A DNA stretch of 64,000 bases from an uncultured Eubacteriales bacterium (GTDB lineage: Bacteria; Bacillota; Clostridia; Lachnospirales; Lachnospiraceae): positions 111,771 to 175,770 of the forward strand of contig CASFID010000025.1 of assembly GCA_949294665.1 (NCBI GenBank), read 5' to 3'. Both the position numbers and the translations under genes were made by a program. Positions within the stretch are counted from its first letter, which is position 1. Each line of letters opens with the position of its first letter. Positions 32,718 to 41,939 of the stretch are shown here, piece after piece. Below the pieces are notes generated by a model. It made no database searches and was not told where the DNA came from. It saw only the letters and a program-made list of their open reading frames with translations.

Positions 32718-33710
32718 ATGAGCAAGGACAAGGAAAATAAAAAAACAAAATCCCGTAAGAAGAAGGGACTGCTGAAATGGATAAAAAAGCATAAGGTCGC
32801 GACGGCAGTGATCAGTATCATACTGATCTGCGTGCTCATAATAGCCGGAACCGTCGGTTCGGTGTTCTGGGGACTTTATAAGGACAGTGTGAATATTGTG
32901 GATCCGGACGACGTGGATCCCACCGCGGACCAGGTCCAGATCGCCCAGGAGGAGCAGAAGGACGACGATGTGATCAATGTTCTCCTCGTCGGAACGGATT
33001 CCCGCGATCCCGATTCTGACATGGGAAGATCTGACAGTATGATGCTCGTGTCCTTCAACCGGACCAAGCAGAAGGCGACTGTCATCTCCTTCCTCCGCGA
33101 TTCTTTGGTAGAGATCGACGGATACGGCAAGAGCCGTCTGGGCCATACGCTTGCATACGGCGGCGTGGGACTTACGATCAACACGCTGAACAAGCAGTTC
33201 GACCTTGATATTCAGAACTATATCACGGTCAGCTTTGACAGCCTTGTCCATGTGATCGATGAGCTGGGAGGCATTGAGGTCAATCTGACCGAGGAAGAGG
33301 CGGCGTACTACCGCGAGACCGGCATGCCCGACATCCAGTCCGGGCCGGTCACGCTGACCGGCTCTCAGGCTCTTGCCCATGCGAGAAACCGAAGCCTGGA
33401 CAATGACTTCGGACGCACCCAGCGCCAGCGGAGCGTACTGTACGGCATCTATAATAAACTGATGCAGCAGAGAGATCCTTCCGCGCTGCTCTCCCTGGTC
33501 AACTACTGCATGACACAGGTGACCACCAACATGGGCGTGACGGAGATATACAATCTCGCCACGGAGGTGCTCGCTATCGATCACCTCACGACGCAGCAGG
33601 CGGCTGTGCCGGCAGACGGGACATATCAGTTCATCACGTATGAGGGAATGTCCGTGATCGACTTTGACCTGGAGGCGAATAAGGAGTATATACAGGGACT
33701 GCTGTATTAG
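32718..33710 (+). CDS. LytR-CpsA-Psr (LCP) family protein
   Basis: The 330-residue protein has a basic N-terminus, one transmembrane helix (ATAVISIILICVLIIAGTVG) and the extracellular LCP domain with VLLVGTDSRDPDSDMGRSDS, VISFLRDSLVEI and LAHARNRSLDNDFGRTQRQR. LCP enzymes transfer glycopolymers from undecaprenyl carriers to peptidoglycan. It ends the first transcription unit of the capsule locus and is followed by a strong terminator. Confidence 0.95.
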   Translation: MSKDKENKKTKSRKKKGLLKWIKKHKVATAVISIILICVLIIAGTVGSVFWGLYKDSVNIVDPDDVDPTADQVQIAQEEQKDDDVINVLLVGTDSRDPDSDMGRSDSMMLVSFNRTKQKATVISFLRDSLVEIDGYGKSRLGHTLAYGGVGLTINTLNKQFDLDIQNYITVSFDSLVHVIDELGGIEVNLTEEEAAYYRETGMPDIQSGPVTLTGSQALAHARNRSLDNDFGRTQRQRSVLYGIYNKLMQQRDPSALLSLVNYCMTQVTTNMGVTEIYNLATEVLAIDHLTTQQAAVPADGTYQFITYEGMSVIDFDLEANKEYIQGLLY

Positions 33711-33749
33711 GCAGGAACAATAACCTGGTGTGAAATAGAGTAGAGAAGG

Positions 33750-33790
33750 GGATGCGCCCGGGACCGGAGGTCCCGGGCGCATCCTTTATA
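33750..33790 (+). terminator. Strong terminator after the LCP gene
   Basis: GGATGCGCCCGGGACC (33750-33765) pairs perfectly with GGTCCCGGGCGCATCC (33769-33784), then TTTATAAA. It divides the regulatory front from the defence island. Confidence 0.9.
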
Positions 33791-33800
33791 AAGCATGATT

Positions 33801-34613
33801 TTAGGTCTGAATCTCGTTGTCAGAATATAAAGATTTTGTTTGAGTAAATATTTCATCCCAAAATTCTTTTTTAAAGTATTCGAGCAGAAATAGTGGAAAA
33901 CTATTTACGACAGCAATTTTCCCATCTGTAATGTATTTATCCTTCTGCTCTTGGTACAGACGATTCTGTCCCATATTTTCGATAAAGTCTTTTCTTTTTG
34001 GAATTCCATACACATTATTTATTATACAGTTCGTTTTACATACCGCATTAATACATAAGTCATTCCAGCACCTTCGGTCTAGTTTCCTAAAGTCTTGATA
34101 AATATGTATGTCAGTAACTGTACGTTTATAATTTTTAATCTCATCTAACCTGACAGTGCATCTACGGTAACAGTTTTCTTCAGAAGGCGGCTTATTATCG
34201 CGTAGAGATTCAACAATGGGATAATTAATATACAGTTTGCCTGATTCTGTTTCTTCAGAAAATGTATCCAGCATTTCATCCAGCACATCAAGACAGTTAC
34301 TCTCTAAGCATCCCAGATTATTCTGATGTCCGTCATAATCAAAAAATAAGTAGATTTCCATAAAGTCATTCCGATGAAATCCATGTAAAGCTTTTTCGGC
34401 ATCAGAATTGTACTCTCGGATAACTTCAATCAGATCAGTCTCGAATTCGTCTTCTTTTAGTTGTTTCCATAGCATGTATATATTTTCGCCTGCCGGAAAC
34501 ATGATGGGAATCAGTTCGGATAAATCTTTAAAGAAAACTTTATTGAGATTATCGACCAATTGGCGTTCTGTCTTTTCACCTTCATAAATAATTGCTATGT
34601 ATTTTTTAGTCAT
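33801..34613 (-). CDS. TOPRIM/RloB-like partner of a defence ATPase
   Basis: The ATG at 34613 is chosen because AGGAG lies seven bases upstream; it gives 270 residues. The N-terminus KKYIAIIYEGEKTERQLVDN and the later YLFFDYDGHQNN have the Glu...Asp-x-Asp pattern of TOPRIM-type nuclease domains as in RloB/AbiLii and PARIS AriB. Eight bases overlap the ATPase gene before it. ATPase plus TOPRIM pairs are known abortive-infection systems; the exact family cannot be settled by eye. Confidence 0.72.
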   Translation of the reverse strand: MTKKYIAIIYEGEKTERQLVDNLNKVFFKDLSELIPIMFPAGENIYMLWKQLKEDEFETDLIEVIREYNSDAEKALHGFHRNDFMEIYLFFDYDGHQNNLGCLESNCLDVLDEMLDTFSEETESGKLYINYPIVESLRDNKPPSEENCYRRCTVRLDEIKNYKRTVTDIHIYQDFRKLDRRCWNDLCINAVCKTNCIINNVYGIPKRKDFIENMGQNRLYQEQKDKYITDGKIAVVNSFPLFLLEYFKKEFWDEIFTQTKSLYSDNEIQT

Positions 34614-35706
34614 CAAACGCTCCTGCATTGTACATCTTTTGTAAATTATGAGCTTTTCTCAGTTCCTTTGGTGTTGCCTCGCTGAATGATTTGATTTTAC
34701 CATTTTGAATGCGCAGATAACAGTCGGGACGAAGCAGATCATTTGTCATGATATCTGTATTATGGGTAGTCAGAATGCTCTGCGTATTTGGCAGCTTCAG
34801 CAGTTCTTCAACAACTGCAAGAGCAAGATTATCATGATAAAAAGCATCAAATTCATCGATAAAGACAAGTGATACATTTTCCAGTTGTATCAGCCAGTAA
34901 TAAAAAAGGATTAGTGAGCAGGTTCCCCTTGAGGCAACACTGTAGAAATTTACCTCTTTATTACCAAAACGACAATAGAGCTGCTTCTGACCTTCTACCT
35001 CTTTGGGAATCAGCTCATAATAAATTCCTAGTTTCCGCAGAAATTCCTGGAACTGCTCTACACGCCCCTGCTCAATAATTCCCTTAGCCAGACTTTCATC
35101 ACCGTTAAAATATCCTTGATAAGCATTTCTTTCTAAAGAACTGAACCATAACATATTGTCGACAAAGTTTATGAATTTTGTGAATATGGTATTTGTTTCA
35201 TTTTTAGATAGAACTGTATTATTAAAAACATATTTTACAAAAGAAATATTCTTTTCTGTAAGGTCAGTATTCAGCGTCTGGGCGCCTTCCAATAAGACTT
35301 CTCCCTTATGCTGCTCAAAATCATACCAAAGACAAAGTTTGTCATTAATCCATATTTTTTCTTCCAGAAGTTCCTGTGCTGAACATTTTTTGTATCTATA
35401 TTTCAGAGTCCCCTCTTCAAACTGAAATTCATAATAAAATTCTGTGGGTCTGTCATTTTCAAGGTGCCCATATAATCGATAAAAATTTAAGTTTTTTTCT
35501 TTATCTGTAAGATGCAGAATTATATCAAATAGACCATATCCCAGATTGCTCTTTCCACTTGCGTTTTCACCATATATCAATGCTGTTTTTACAATCTTAT
35601 TACGAATTGCCATGTTACTGAATTCATAGTTATTCACTTTGGACAGATCGAGAACTAAATCATCCTTAAAATTTTTGAAATTATTTACTGAGAATTTTTT
35701 CAGCAT
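34606..35706 (-). CDS. SMC/ABC-like AAA ATPase of the defence pair
   Basis: AGAGGAGG before the ATG at 35706 fixes the start and gives 366 residues. It has LKKFSVNNFKNFKDDLVLDL, Walker A YGENASGKSN, a long middle region, the signature-like SRGTCSLILFYYWL, Walker B VSLVFIDEFDAFYHD and the H-loop ILTTHNTDIM: an AAA_15/AAA_21 overcoming-lysogenization type ATPase. It acts as sensor in two-gene defence systems with a TOPRIM partner, as found here. Confidence 0.85.
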   Translation of the reverse strand: MLKKFSVNNFKNFKDDLVLDLSKVNNYEFSNMAIRNKIVKTALIYGENASGKSNLGYGLFDIILHLTDKEKNLNFYRLYGHLENDRPTEFYYEFQFEEGTLKYRYKKCSAQELLEEKIWINDKLCLWYDFEQHKGEVLLEGAQTLNTDLTEKNISFVKYVFNNTVLSKNETNTIFTKFINFVDNMLWFSSLERNAYQGYFNGDESLAKGIIEQGRVEQFQEFLRKLGIYYELIPKEVEGQKQLYCRFGNKEVNFYSVASRGTCSLILFYYWLIQLENVSLVFIDEFDAFYHDNLALAVVEELLKLPNTQSILTTHNTDIMTNDLLRPDCYLRIQNGKIKSFSEATPKELRKAHNLQKMYNAGAFDD

Positions 35707-35748
35707 ACTCTGACCTCCTCTCAATGTATGTTGTGTTTTCATCTTACA

Positions 35749-35807
35749 ATAAAAAAAAGAGTTTACAACAAATGCCGTAAAAAAATTACGGTATTTGCCA
35801 TAAACTC
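35749..35807 (-). terminator. Intrinsic terminator between the two ATPase genes
   Basis: AGAGTTTACAACAAATGCCG (from 35758) pairs with CGGTATTTGCCATAAACTCT (to 35807) with an A/T loop. On the minus strand it is followed by eight T, so it ends the upstream ATPase gene and separates it from the defence pair. Confidence 0.82.
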
Positions 35808-35810
35808 TGA

Positions 35811-36602
35811 TTAGAAATCAAATAGCCCTTTTATGAAGAGATTTTTTAGCTGTTCTGTAGATCTGATATCCTTTTGCACATAGTCCTGAAACTGTTGGAT
35901 GTTTCCATTCTTTATAAAGAAATAGTGAGCCGGATCCCCATACTTTTCATCAAACCAGTCACTTCGCCTAACAGTTAGAATTGCCTGATTACGGTGGGAT
36001 AAAATAGAATCTGCCAATTGCGCTGGCGATAGTATGCCATTATATTCGAAATCATCAATAATCAGAAGTGATCTCTCAGTTCCTGAAGGCGGATTCTTTA
36101 ACAAATATGTATTACTCGCTCCTTTTTTTAGACTACAGTCAGAGGAACAGGTTCGAATCTCTGACTCATATTCTGGTATGAACAATATGAAATTATTAAG
36201 CAGATAGCGTCTGAACATACAGAATATATTATGGACACCGGCTTCTGCTGTGAATGTGCGGCATGCGGTAAAAATATCCAGTGGATGACGCAGTGGGGAG
36301 GTGTATTTATATGTAAAGTTGAACTGCGGTATCTGTACAGCGGCTGTTTTAACTATTCCGCTGCTGTCGGTTAAGTATTTGTAGATAAAATCGTATTCCG
36401 ATATATAAAAATGGTAAAAGAATGTCGATTCCTTTTTTGTTATGGGATCAGGAATGGGATCCAGGATATTTACTAGTGCTTTGCAAAAATTCGTTTTACC
36501 TGAACTGCATGTCCCATAAATATAAGAAATGCCGTCAGGCAGGATGAGCGGTTTGTCCATATTTAAGTTGCGGTAATTTTTTACTCCGAAAGCGTACAGC
36601 AT
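35811..36602 (-). CDS. Compact P-loop ATPase, function unknown
   Basis: The 263-residue protein begins MLYAFGVKNYRNLNMDKPLI, like RecF/SMC-type ATPases, and has Walker A YGTCSSGKTNF and Walker B SLLIIDDFEYNG, but the region between them is short and lacks a clear ABC signature. An Asp-Asp replaces the usual Asp-Glu of Walker B. Several cysteines (RTCSSDCSLKKG) stand in the middle. TAGGAG precedes the ATG. It may be a third defence gene or a degenerate relative of the downstream ATPase. Confidence 0.7.
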   Translation of the reverse strand: MLYAFGVKNYRNLNMDKPLILPDGISYIYGTCSSGKTNFCKALVNILDPIPDPITKKESTFFYHFYISEYDFIYKYLTDSSGIVKTAAVQIPQFNFTYKYTSPLRHPLDIFTACRTFTAEAGVHNIFCMFRRYLLNNFILFIPEYESEIRTCSSDCSLKKGASNTYLLKNPPSGTERSLLIIDDFEYNGILSPAQLADSILSHRNQAILTVRRSDWFDEKYGDPAHYFFIKNGNIQQFQDYVQKDIRSTEQLKNLFIKGLFDF

Positions 36603-36947
36603 GGTATACTCCTAATGATTATATAAGTAATTATATGCGGGAGGAAGCTAAAAGATGCTAAAAAGATTTTATATAATATAAGACAAACTCTTGAGAAAAC
36701 AGCAATTATGCGCTAAAATGTGAAGCGCGATATAAGGTGTTGGGACACAGAAGCAAAAGATGATCAGAAGAGACATCAACACGACGGATGCGGGCGGCAA
36801 AACCCCGTCGCTTATGTTAGAATTCACCAAAATTGTGTCGGAATATATCTTTTTACATCCTATTAACACAAAATATGCTATAATAATTCCGTGCGAGAAA
36901 ATCAGTCATAATTTAATAATTTTGAGAGCTGAAGAGGGATTATTATT
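36603..36947 (+). other. Upstream region of the sugar-assembly operon
   Basis: About 345 AT-rich bases between the divergent ATPase and the long operon. It contains the promoter at 36876-36884, a small stem CGACGG/CCGTCG (36782-36810), and a leader of about 55 bases. No convincing gene or RNA was seen in it. Confidence 0.45.
36876..36884 (+). promoter_or_regulatory. Extended -10 promoter of the sugar-assembly operon
   Basis: TGCTATAAT is a full extended -10. A TTTACA at 36852-36857 is 21 bp away, too far for a normal -35, so the promoter may rely on the extended -10. Confidence 0.6.
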
Positions 36948-38825
36948 ATGAAGATCAATATACATAGATTTTACAAGAACAGGGAAGCCGTCATCAAGGG
37001 AGCGGCTCTTTTTTTGCTTGATATTATTCTGACGATTGCGTGTATGGTGGGCGCGCTATGGATGAGGTATGACTTCAGTTTCAGCCGGATTGATCCTGTA
37101 TTTTGGGAATCGGTCCGCAGTTATATGTGGATAAATGTGGTTTGTACTGTACTGATCAATGCGGTATGCAAGCTTTATACAAGTTTATGGCGTTTTGCCA
37201 GTATTGAGGAGCTTAAGAACGCTATCGTGGCCATTGTTTTGTCATCTTTCATGCAGTTCTTTGGAATGAAGCTTTTGGGGTATCCGGTGCCGAGAAGCTA
37301 TATTTTTATCTATATTATGCTTCTCGCTGTATGCATTATTGTTCCAAGGTTTTCTTACCGTTTTCTGCGGATCGCATATCACAACCATGAGAACGCAGGA
37401 CAGGCAAAGCCTGTGGTCACAATGGTGGTGGGAGCAGGTGCGGCCGGCTACATGCTTGTCCGTGAGATGAAGAACAGCAAGCACTTGAACAGAAAAGTTC
37501 CGTGCATTATAGACGATGATCCGTACAAGATCGGAACCTATTTGCAGGGGATCCCAGTTGTGGGAGGAAAAGAAGATATTCCGGAGATGGCGAAACGCTA
37601 CCACATAGAAGAGATCATCATTGCGATCCCGACTCTGGGAGATCAGGAAAGGAGAAAACTGCTGGATATCTGTCAGCAGACAGCATGCAAGATCAAGATG
37701 CTTCCGGGGATCTACCAGATGGTTAATCAGGAGATCGACGTCTCCATGCTGAGGGAGGTAAGTATTGAGGATCTTCTGGGAAGAGAGCCGGTGGATCTTC
37801 ATATGGAAACAATAGGAAACTATATCAGCGGCAAGGTCATCCTTGTAACCGGAGGCGGAGGTTCTATCGGAAGTGAGATCTGCCGCCAGGTGGCGCTGCA
37901 TGAGCCGAAGCAGCTTATTATAGTAGACATCTATGAAAACAATGCTTATAATATACAGTTAGAGCTGAAGAAAAATTATCCAGAGCTGGATCTGGAGACA
38001 CTGATCGCATCTGTGCGTGACAAGAAGCGTATCGAGGATATTTTCGAGACTTATCATCCGGATATTGTATATCATGCAGCAGCGCACAAGCACGTGCCGC
38101 TCATGGAGGACAGCCCGGACGAGGCAATCAAGAACAATGTAGTCGGTACATATAATGTGGCGAGCGCTGCAAATAAGTTCCATGTAAAGAAGATGGTCCT
38201 TATCTCTACAGACAAAGCGGTGCGCCCGACCAATGTGATGGGCGCGTCCAAGCGGATCTGTGAGATCATTATGGAAGTGTTCTCTCAGATCTCTCAGACA
38301 GAGTATGCGGCGGTACGTTTCGGAAACGTGCTTGGTAGCAACGGCAGCGTGATCCCGCTGTTCCGCCAGCAGATCAAGGAAGGCGGCCCGGTGACCGTGA
38401 CCCATCCAGATATCATCCGCTACTTCATGACGATCCCGGAGGCGGTGAACCTGGTCCTTCAGTGCGGCGCCTATGCAAAGGGCGGCGAGATTTTTATTCT
38501 GGACATGGGAGAGCCGGTGAAGATCCTGGATCTGGCAAAGAAGATGATCCGGCTGTCCGGACATGTACCGGGGGAGGATATCAAGATCGTGTTCACCGGA
38601 TTAAGACCGGGAGAGAAACTGTATGAAGAGCTGCTGATCGATGAGAAGAATCTGGTGCAGACAGAGAACGACAGGATCTTTGTCGCGCAGATGGGGAAGA
38701 TCAATACGGTTAAGATCTGTAAGAAAATGAGTGTGCTGATCGGGCATGCATATGATGAGAGTAAGGATATACGGAAGGATATCAAGGAGATCGTGCCGGA
38801 ATATAAAATGAAGGGTGAAGATTGA
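36948..38825 (+). CDS. PglF/CapD-type nucleotide-sugar 4,6-dehydratase
   Basis: The 625-residue membrane enzyme has four N-terminal transmembrane helices (~15-140), a first Rossmann-like domain (VVGAGAAGYMLVREM) and a C-terminal short-chain dehydratase domain with VTGGGGSIGSEICRQ, HAAAHKHVPLME and ISTDKAVRPTNVMGASKR. It converts UDP-GlcNAc to the 4-keto-6-deoxy sugar, the first step to bacillosamine-like or other amino sugars. It overlaps the next gene by 4 bases. An aminotransferase and a PglC-like transferase follow, as in pgl loci. Confidence 0.93.
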   Translation: MKINIHRFYKNREAVIKGAALFLLDIILTIACMVGALWMRYDFSFSRIDPVFWESVRSYMWINVVCTVLINAVCKLYTSLWRFASIEELKNAIVAIVLSSFMQFFGMKLLGYPVPRSYIFIYIMLLAVCIIVPRFSYRFLRIAYHNHENAGQAKPVVTMVVGAGAAGYMLVREMKNSKHLNRKVPCIIDDDPYKIGTYLQGIPVVGGKEDIPEMAKRYHIEEIIIAIPTLGDQERRKLLDICQQTACKIKMLPGIYQMVNQEIDVSMLREVSIEDLLGREPVDLHMETIGNYISGKVILVTGGGGSIGSEICRQVALHEPKQLIIVDIYENNAYNIQLELKKNYPELDLETLIASVRDKKRIEDIFETYHPDIVYHAAAHKHVPLMEDSPDEAIKNNVVGTYNVASAANKFHVKKMVLISTDKAVRPTNVMGASKRICEIIMEVFSQISQTEYAAVRFGNVLGSNGSVIPLFRQQIKEGGPVTVTHPDIIRYFMTIPEAVNLVLQCGAYAKGGEIFILDMGEPVKILDLAKKMIRLSGHVPGEDIKIVFTGLRPGEKLYEELLIDEKNLVQTENDRIFVAQMGKINTVKICKKMSVLIGHAYDESKDIRKDIKEIVPEYKMKGED

Positions 38826-40078
38826 TGAAAATAGAGCCATTTAAAACGAAAGTATGGCTTTCTTCTCCGACAATGCATGGAGAGGAAATGAAATATATAG
38901 CGGAAGCATATGAGACAAATTGGATGTCTACAGTAGGAATGAATATTGATGCAATTGAGCAGAGTGTCTGCCAGAAACTAGGATGTAAGTATGCAGTTGC
39001 GCTTTCGGCAGGAACAGCTTCTCTGCATATGGCAGTTAAGCTTGCCGGTGTTAAGGATGGAGAAAAAGTTTTTTGCTCGGATATGACATTTGCGGCTACA
39101 GTGAACCCTATTGTATATGAGGGCGGTATCCCGGTATTTGTGGATTCAGAATATGATACCTGGAATATGGATCCTTCGGCGTTGGAAAAGGCGTTTGAAC
39201 TATATCCGCAGGTTAAGACTGTTGTCATAGCGCATCTGTATGGAACTCCAGGAAAGATAGAGCAGATACGAAATATCTGTCGGGAACACGGTGCGGTGCT
39301 TATTGAGGATGCGGCGGAATCTCTTGGTGCATCTTATAAGGGAATACAGACAGGTACATTTGGTGCTTATAACGCAATTTCCTTTAATGGAAATAAGATA
39401 ATCACTGGCTCTTCGGGCGGAATGTTCCTGACAGATAGTAAAGAAGCGGCTGAAAAGGTGAGAAAGTGGTCTACTCAGGCAAGAGAGGATGCACCATGGT
39501 ATCAGCATGAGGAAACCGGTTACAATTACAGGATGAGTAATGTAATCGCCGGAGTTGTGCGGGGACAGCTGCCGTATCTGGAGGAACATATCAGGCAGAA
39601 GAAAGCAATTTATGAGAGGTATAAAGAAGGATTCAAGGATTTGCCTGTAGAAATGAATCCATATGATGCTGTGAACAGTGAGCCCAACTTCTGGCTGAGC
39701 TGTCTTCTTATAAAGCCGGGGGCTATGTGCAGACAAGTGAGGGGGGAGCAGGAGGCATTGTATATCAGCGAATCTGGAAAGAGCTGCCCTACAGAAATTT
39801 TGGAAAAGCTGGCTGACTATAATGCAGAAGGGAGACCAATCTGGAAACCGATGCATATGCAGCCGATTTATAGGATGAATGGCTTTGTTAACCGGGAAGG
39901 AAACGGACGGGCTAAGACAAATGCATATTCAGAGAGCGGAGCAATTGGGAGAGACGGGAGACCGTTAGATGTGGGGATGGATATTTTCCAAAGAGGATTA
40001 TGCCTACCGAGTGATAATAAGATGACGGAGAAAGAGCAGAGAAGAGTAATTGAGATTGTGAAGGGATGTTTCTCTTAA
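38822..40078 (+). CDS. DegT/DnrJ/EryC1-type sugar aminotransferase (PglE-like)
   Basis: The 418-residue PLP enzyme has ALSAGTASLHMAVKLAGV, the acid DAAESLGASYKG and the PLP-lysine motif ISFNGNKIITGSSGG. It should aminate the 4-keto sugar made by the preceding enzyme. The ATG overlaps the stop of that gene (ATGA-type, 4 bases). It is the last gene of moderate GC; base composition drops sharply after it. Confidence 0.93.
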   Translation: MMKIEPFKTKVWLSSPTMHGEEMKYIAEAYETNWMSTVGMNIDAIEQSVCQKLGCKYAVALSAGTASLHMAVKLAGVKDGEKVFCSDMTFAATVNPIVYEGGIPVFVDSEYDTWNMDPSALEKAFELYPQVKTVVIAHLYGTPGKIEQIRNICREHGAVLIEDAAESLGASYKGIQTGTFGAYNAISFNGNKIITGSSGGMFLTDSKEAAEKVRKWSTQAREDAPWYQHEETGYNYRMSNVIAGVVRGQLPYLEEHIRQKKAIYERYKEGFKDLPVEMNPYDAVNSEPNFWLSCLLIKPGAMCRQVRGEQEALYISESGKSCPTEILEKLADYNAEGRPIWKPMHMQPIYRMNGFVNREGNGRAKTNAYSESGAIGRDGRPLDVGMDIFQRGLCLPSDNKMTEKEQRRVIEIVKGCFS

Positions 40079-40090
40079 AGGGCAGTGATA

Positions 40091-40717
40091 ATGTATAGAA
40101 AATATTTAAAGAGATTTTTGGATTTTATTCTTAGTTTAAGTGCGTTATTAGTGTTAAGTCCAATCTTTGTAATTCTTATTATTGTAGGAATAGTAGAAAT
40201 GAAGGGGAATCCTTTTTTTATACAGGAAAGGCCAGGAAAAGATGAAAAGCTTTTTAAGCTGATTAAGTTTCGAACAATGTCAAACGCAAAGGATTCCACA
40301 GGCAAATTATTACCAGATAATGTGAGATTGAATAAGTATGGACAATTTTTACGTTCTACTTCATTGGATGAACTTCCCGAATTACTCAATATTCTTATAG
40401 GAGATATGAGTATTATAGGACCACGGCCATTAATGACGCGGTACCTATTCTATTATAAGCCAGAAGAAAGAGCGAGACATACCGTAAGACCAGGTCTAAC
40501 GGGATTCGCACAGGTACATGGAAGAAATGCCTTAACTTGGGATGAACGATTTAAATTAGATGTTCAATATGTACATAATATAACTTTTATTAATGACATA
40601 AAAATATTTTTGGCTACAATTGTTATTGTGCTAAAAAGAGAAGGCATAGAATTACAGGACTTAGGCAATCTGGATGACTATAGAGAAAAGATGTCAGACG
40701 CAGAAAATACAAAATAG
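40091..40717 (+). CDS. Initiating sugar-1-phosphate transferase (PglC/WcaJ-type)
   Basis: The ATG at 40091 follows AAAGGG with 8 bases; an in-frame GTG lies at 40085. The ~208-residue protein has one re-entrant helix (ILSLSALLVLSPIFVILIIV), then GNPFFIQERPGK, LIKFRTM, STSLDELPELLNIL and GPRPLM, all marks of the bacterial sugar transferase family. It loads the first sugar onto undecaprenyl phosphate at the inner membrane face. The short length without extra helices fits PglC. Confidence 0.93.
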   Translation: MYRKYLKRFLDFILSLSALLVLSPIFVILIIVGIVEMKGNPFFIQERPGKDEKLFKLIKFRTMSNAKDSTGKLLPDNVRLNKYGQFLRSTSLDELPELLNILIGDMSIIGPRPLMTRYLFYYKPEERARHTVRPGLTGFAQVHGRNALTWDERFKLDVQYVHNITFINDIKIFLATIVIVLKREGIELQDLGNLDDYREKMSDAENTK

Positions 40718-40754
40718 ATGAGTAAATTATTTTGAGGTAAGAGGATTAAAAGCT

Positions 40755-41927
40755 ATGCGAGAACTGCAAACCCCATGTTTTGTAATTAGAACACAGCAAC
40801 TAGATTCATTAGTAGAATTTTGCAAAAGAGAATTTTATAAAATATGGCCGGAAGGTATAGTAGGGTATTCATTTAAGACGAACAATCTCCCATGGGTTAT
40901 TAAATATTTGAAAGAAAAAGGTTTATGGGCTGAAGTGGTGTCTTCAGATGAATATCAATTGGCAAAAGCAATGGGATATAAAGCAGATAATATTATTTTT
41001 AATGGTCCTGTTAAAGGAAAAAATGAATTTATTGAAGCTGTAGAAGAAGGCGCTATTGTAAATATAGATTCTCAAAGGGAGTTAGAGTGGTTATTAGAAT
41101 GTAATATTGATAAAATCAGCAAAAGCAAAATTGGATTAAGAGTAAATTTTTGCTTGGAAGATTTTTGCCCTGGGGAGTCCCAGGAAGGTGAGGAAGATGG
41201 AAGATTTGGATTTTCATATGAAAAGCATGAATTAAAAAAGGCAATAGAATTTTTGGCATACCATAATATTCCACTTTCTGGAATTCATTTACACTGCAGT
41301 TCGAAAACAAGAAGTCTAAATGTCTATAAAGCCATTGCATCTATTGCGGATCAGATTGTTAGAGATTACAAATTGAGTTTAAGCTATATAGATATTGGTG
41401 GAGGATTTTTTGGCGGTGTTGCAGGGAAACCAACGTTTAAAGAGTATTTTAATGAAGTAAATAACATCTTTTTATCGAATCCTTTATTAAAAAATATTAA
41501 TGTAGTTATCGAGCCTGGTATGTCGCTTATTGGAGCAAGCGTGGATTATTTAACGACTGTAGTAGATACTAAAATTACAAAAAATAATTTCTTTGTTTTA
41601 TTGGATGGCAGCAGGGTACATATTGATCCATTAATGCGGAAAAAATGTTACACATTTCATATAGAAAGGGAAAAATCTTTTGTTGGAACAAAAAATGTTC
41701 ATCAGATATTATGCGGTTTTACGTGTATGGAAGGAGATCGCTTCTTTGAATTGAATGAACAGGCATTGGAAGTGGGGGACAGAGTGATTTTCGAGAAGGT
41801 CGGGGCCTATACTATGGGATTGTCTCCACAATTTATTGAATTTTATCCCCCTGTTTATGCAGAAAAGAATGGCCAGATAATACTAGCGAGAAAAAAAAAT
41901 ACTGCTGACAAATTTATTGGAGAATGA
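40755..41927 (+). CDS. Fold-type III PLP decarboxylase (LysA-like)
   Basis: The 390-residue protein has the PLP lysine in GYSFKTNN, GIHLHCSSKTR, DIGGGFFGG, EPGMSLIG and a C-terminal active-site part CGFTCMEGDRFF with KVGAYTMG, as in diaminopimelate and ornithine decarboxylases. The substrate is unknown. It is followed at 12 bases by an ATP-grasp ligase and then an epimerase, so it probably provides an amine, or acts on an amino-acid-decorated sugar, for the polysaccharide; it is not in a lysine operon. Confidence 0.85.
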   Translation: MRELQTPCFVIRTQQLDSLVEFCKREFYKIWPEGIVGYSFKTNNLPWVIKYLKEKGLWAEVVSSDEYQLAKAMGYKADNIIFNGPVKGKNEFIEAVEEGAIVNIDSQRELEWLLECNIDKISKSKIGLRVNFCLEDFCPGESQEGEEDGRFGFSYEKHELKKAIEFLAYHNIPLSGIHLHCSSKTRSLNVYKAIASIADQIVRDYKLSLSYIDIGGGFFGGVAGKPTFKEYFNEVNNIFLSNPLLKNINVVIEPGMSLIGASVDYLTTVVDTKITKNNFFVLLDGSRVHIDPLMRKKCYTFHIEREKSFVGTKNVHQILCGFTCMEGDRFFELNEQALEVGDRVIFEKVGAYTMGLSPQFIEFYPPVYAEKNGQIILARKKNTADKFIGE

Positions 41928-41939
41928 AAGGAATCATGT

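Noticed and set aside
36760-36951. 63-codon frame before the PglF-like gene
   Set aside because: It spans the promoter and leader of the operon and has no ribosome binding site or family resemblance.
40755-41927. Reading the decarboxylase as lysA for lysine synthesis
   Set aside because: The protein shows the fold-type III motifs, but its neighbours are capsule genes and no dap genes are present, so a biosynthetic lysA name is not justified.
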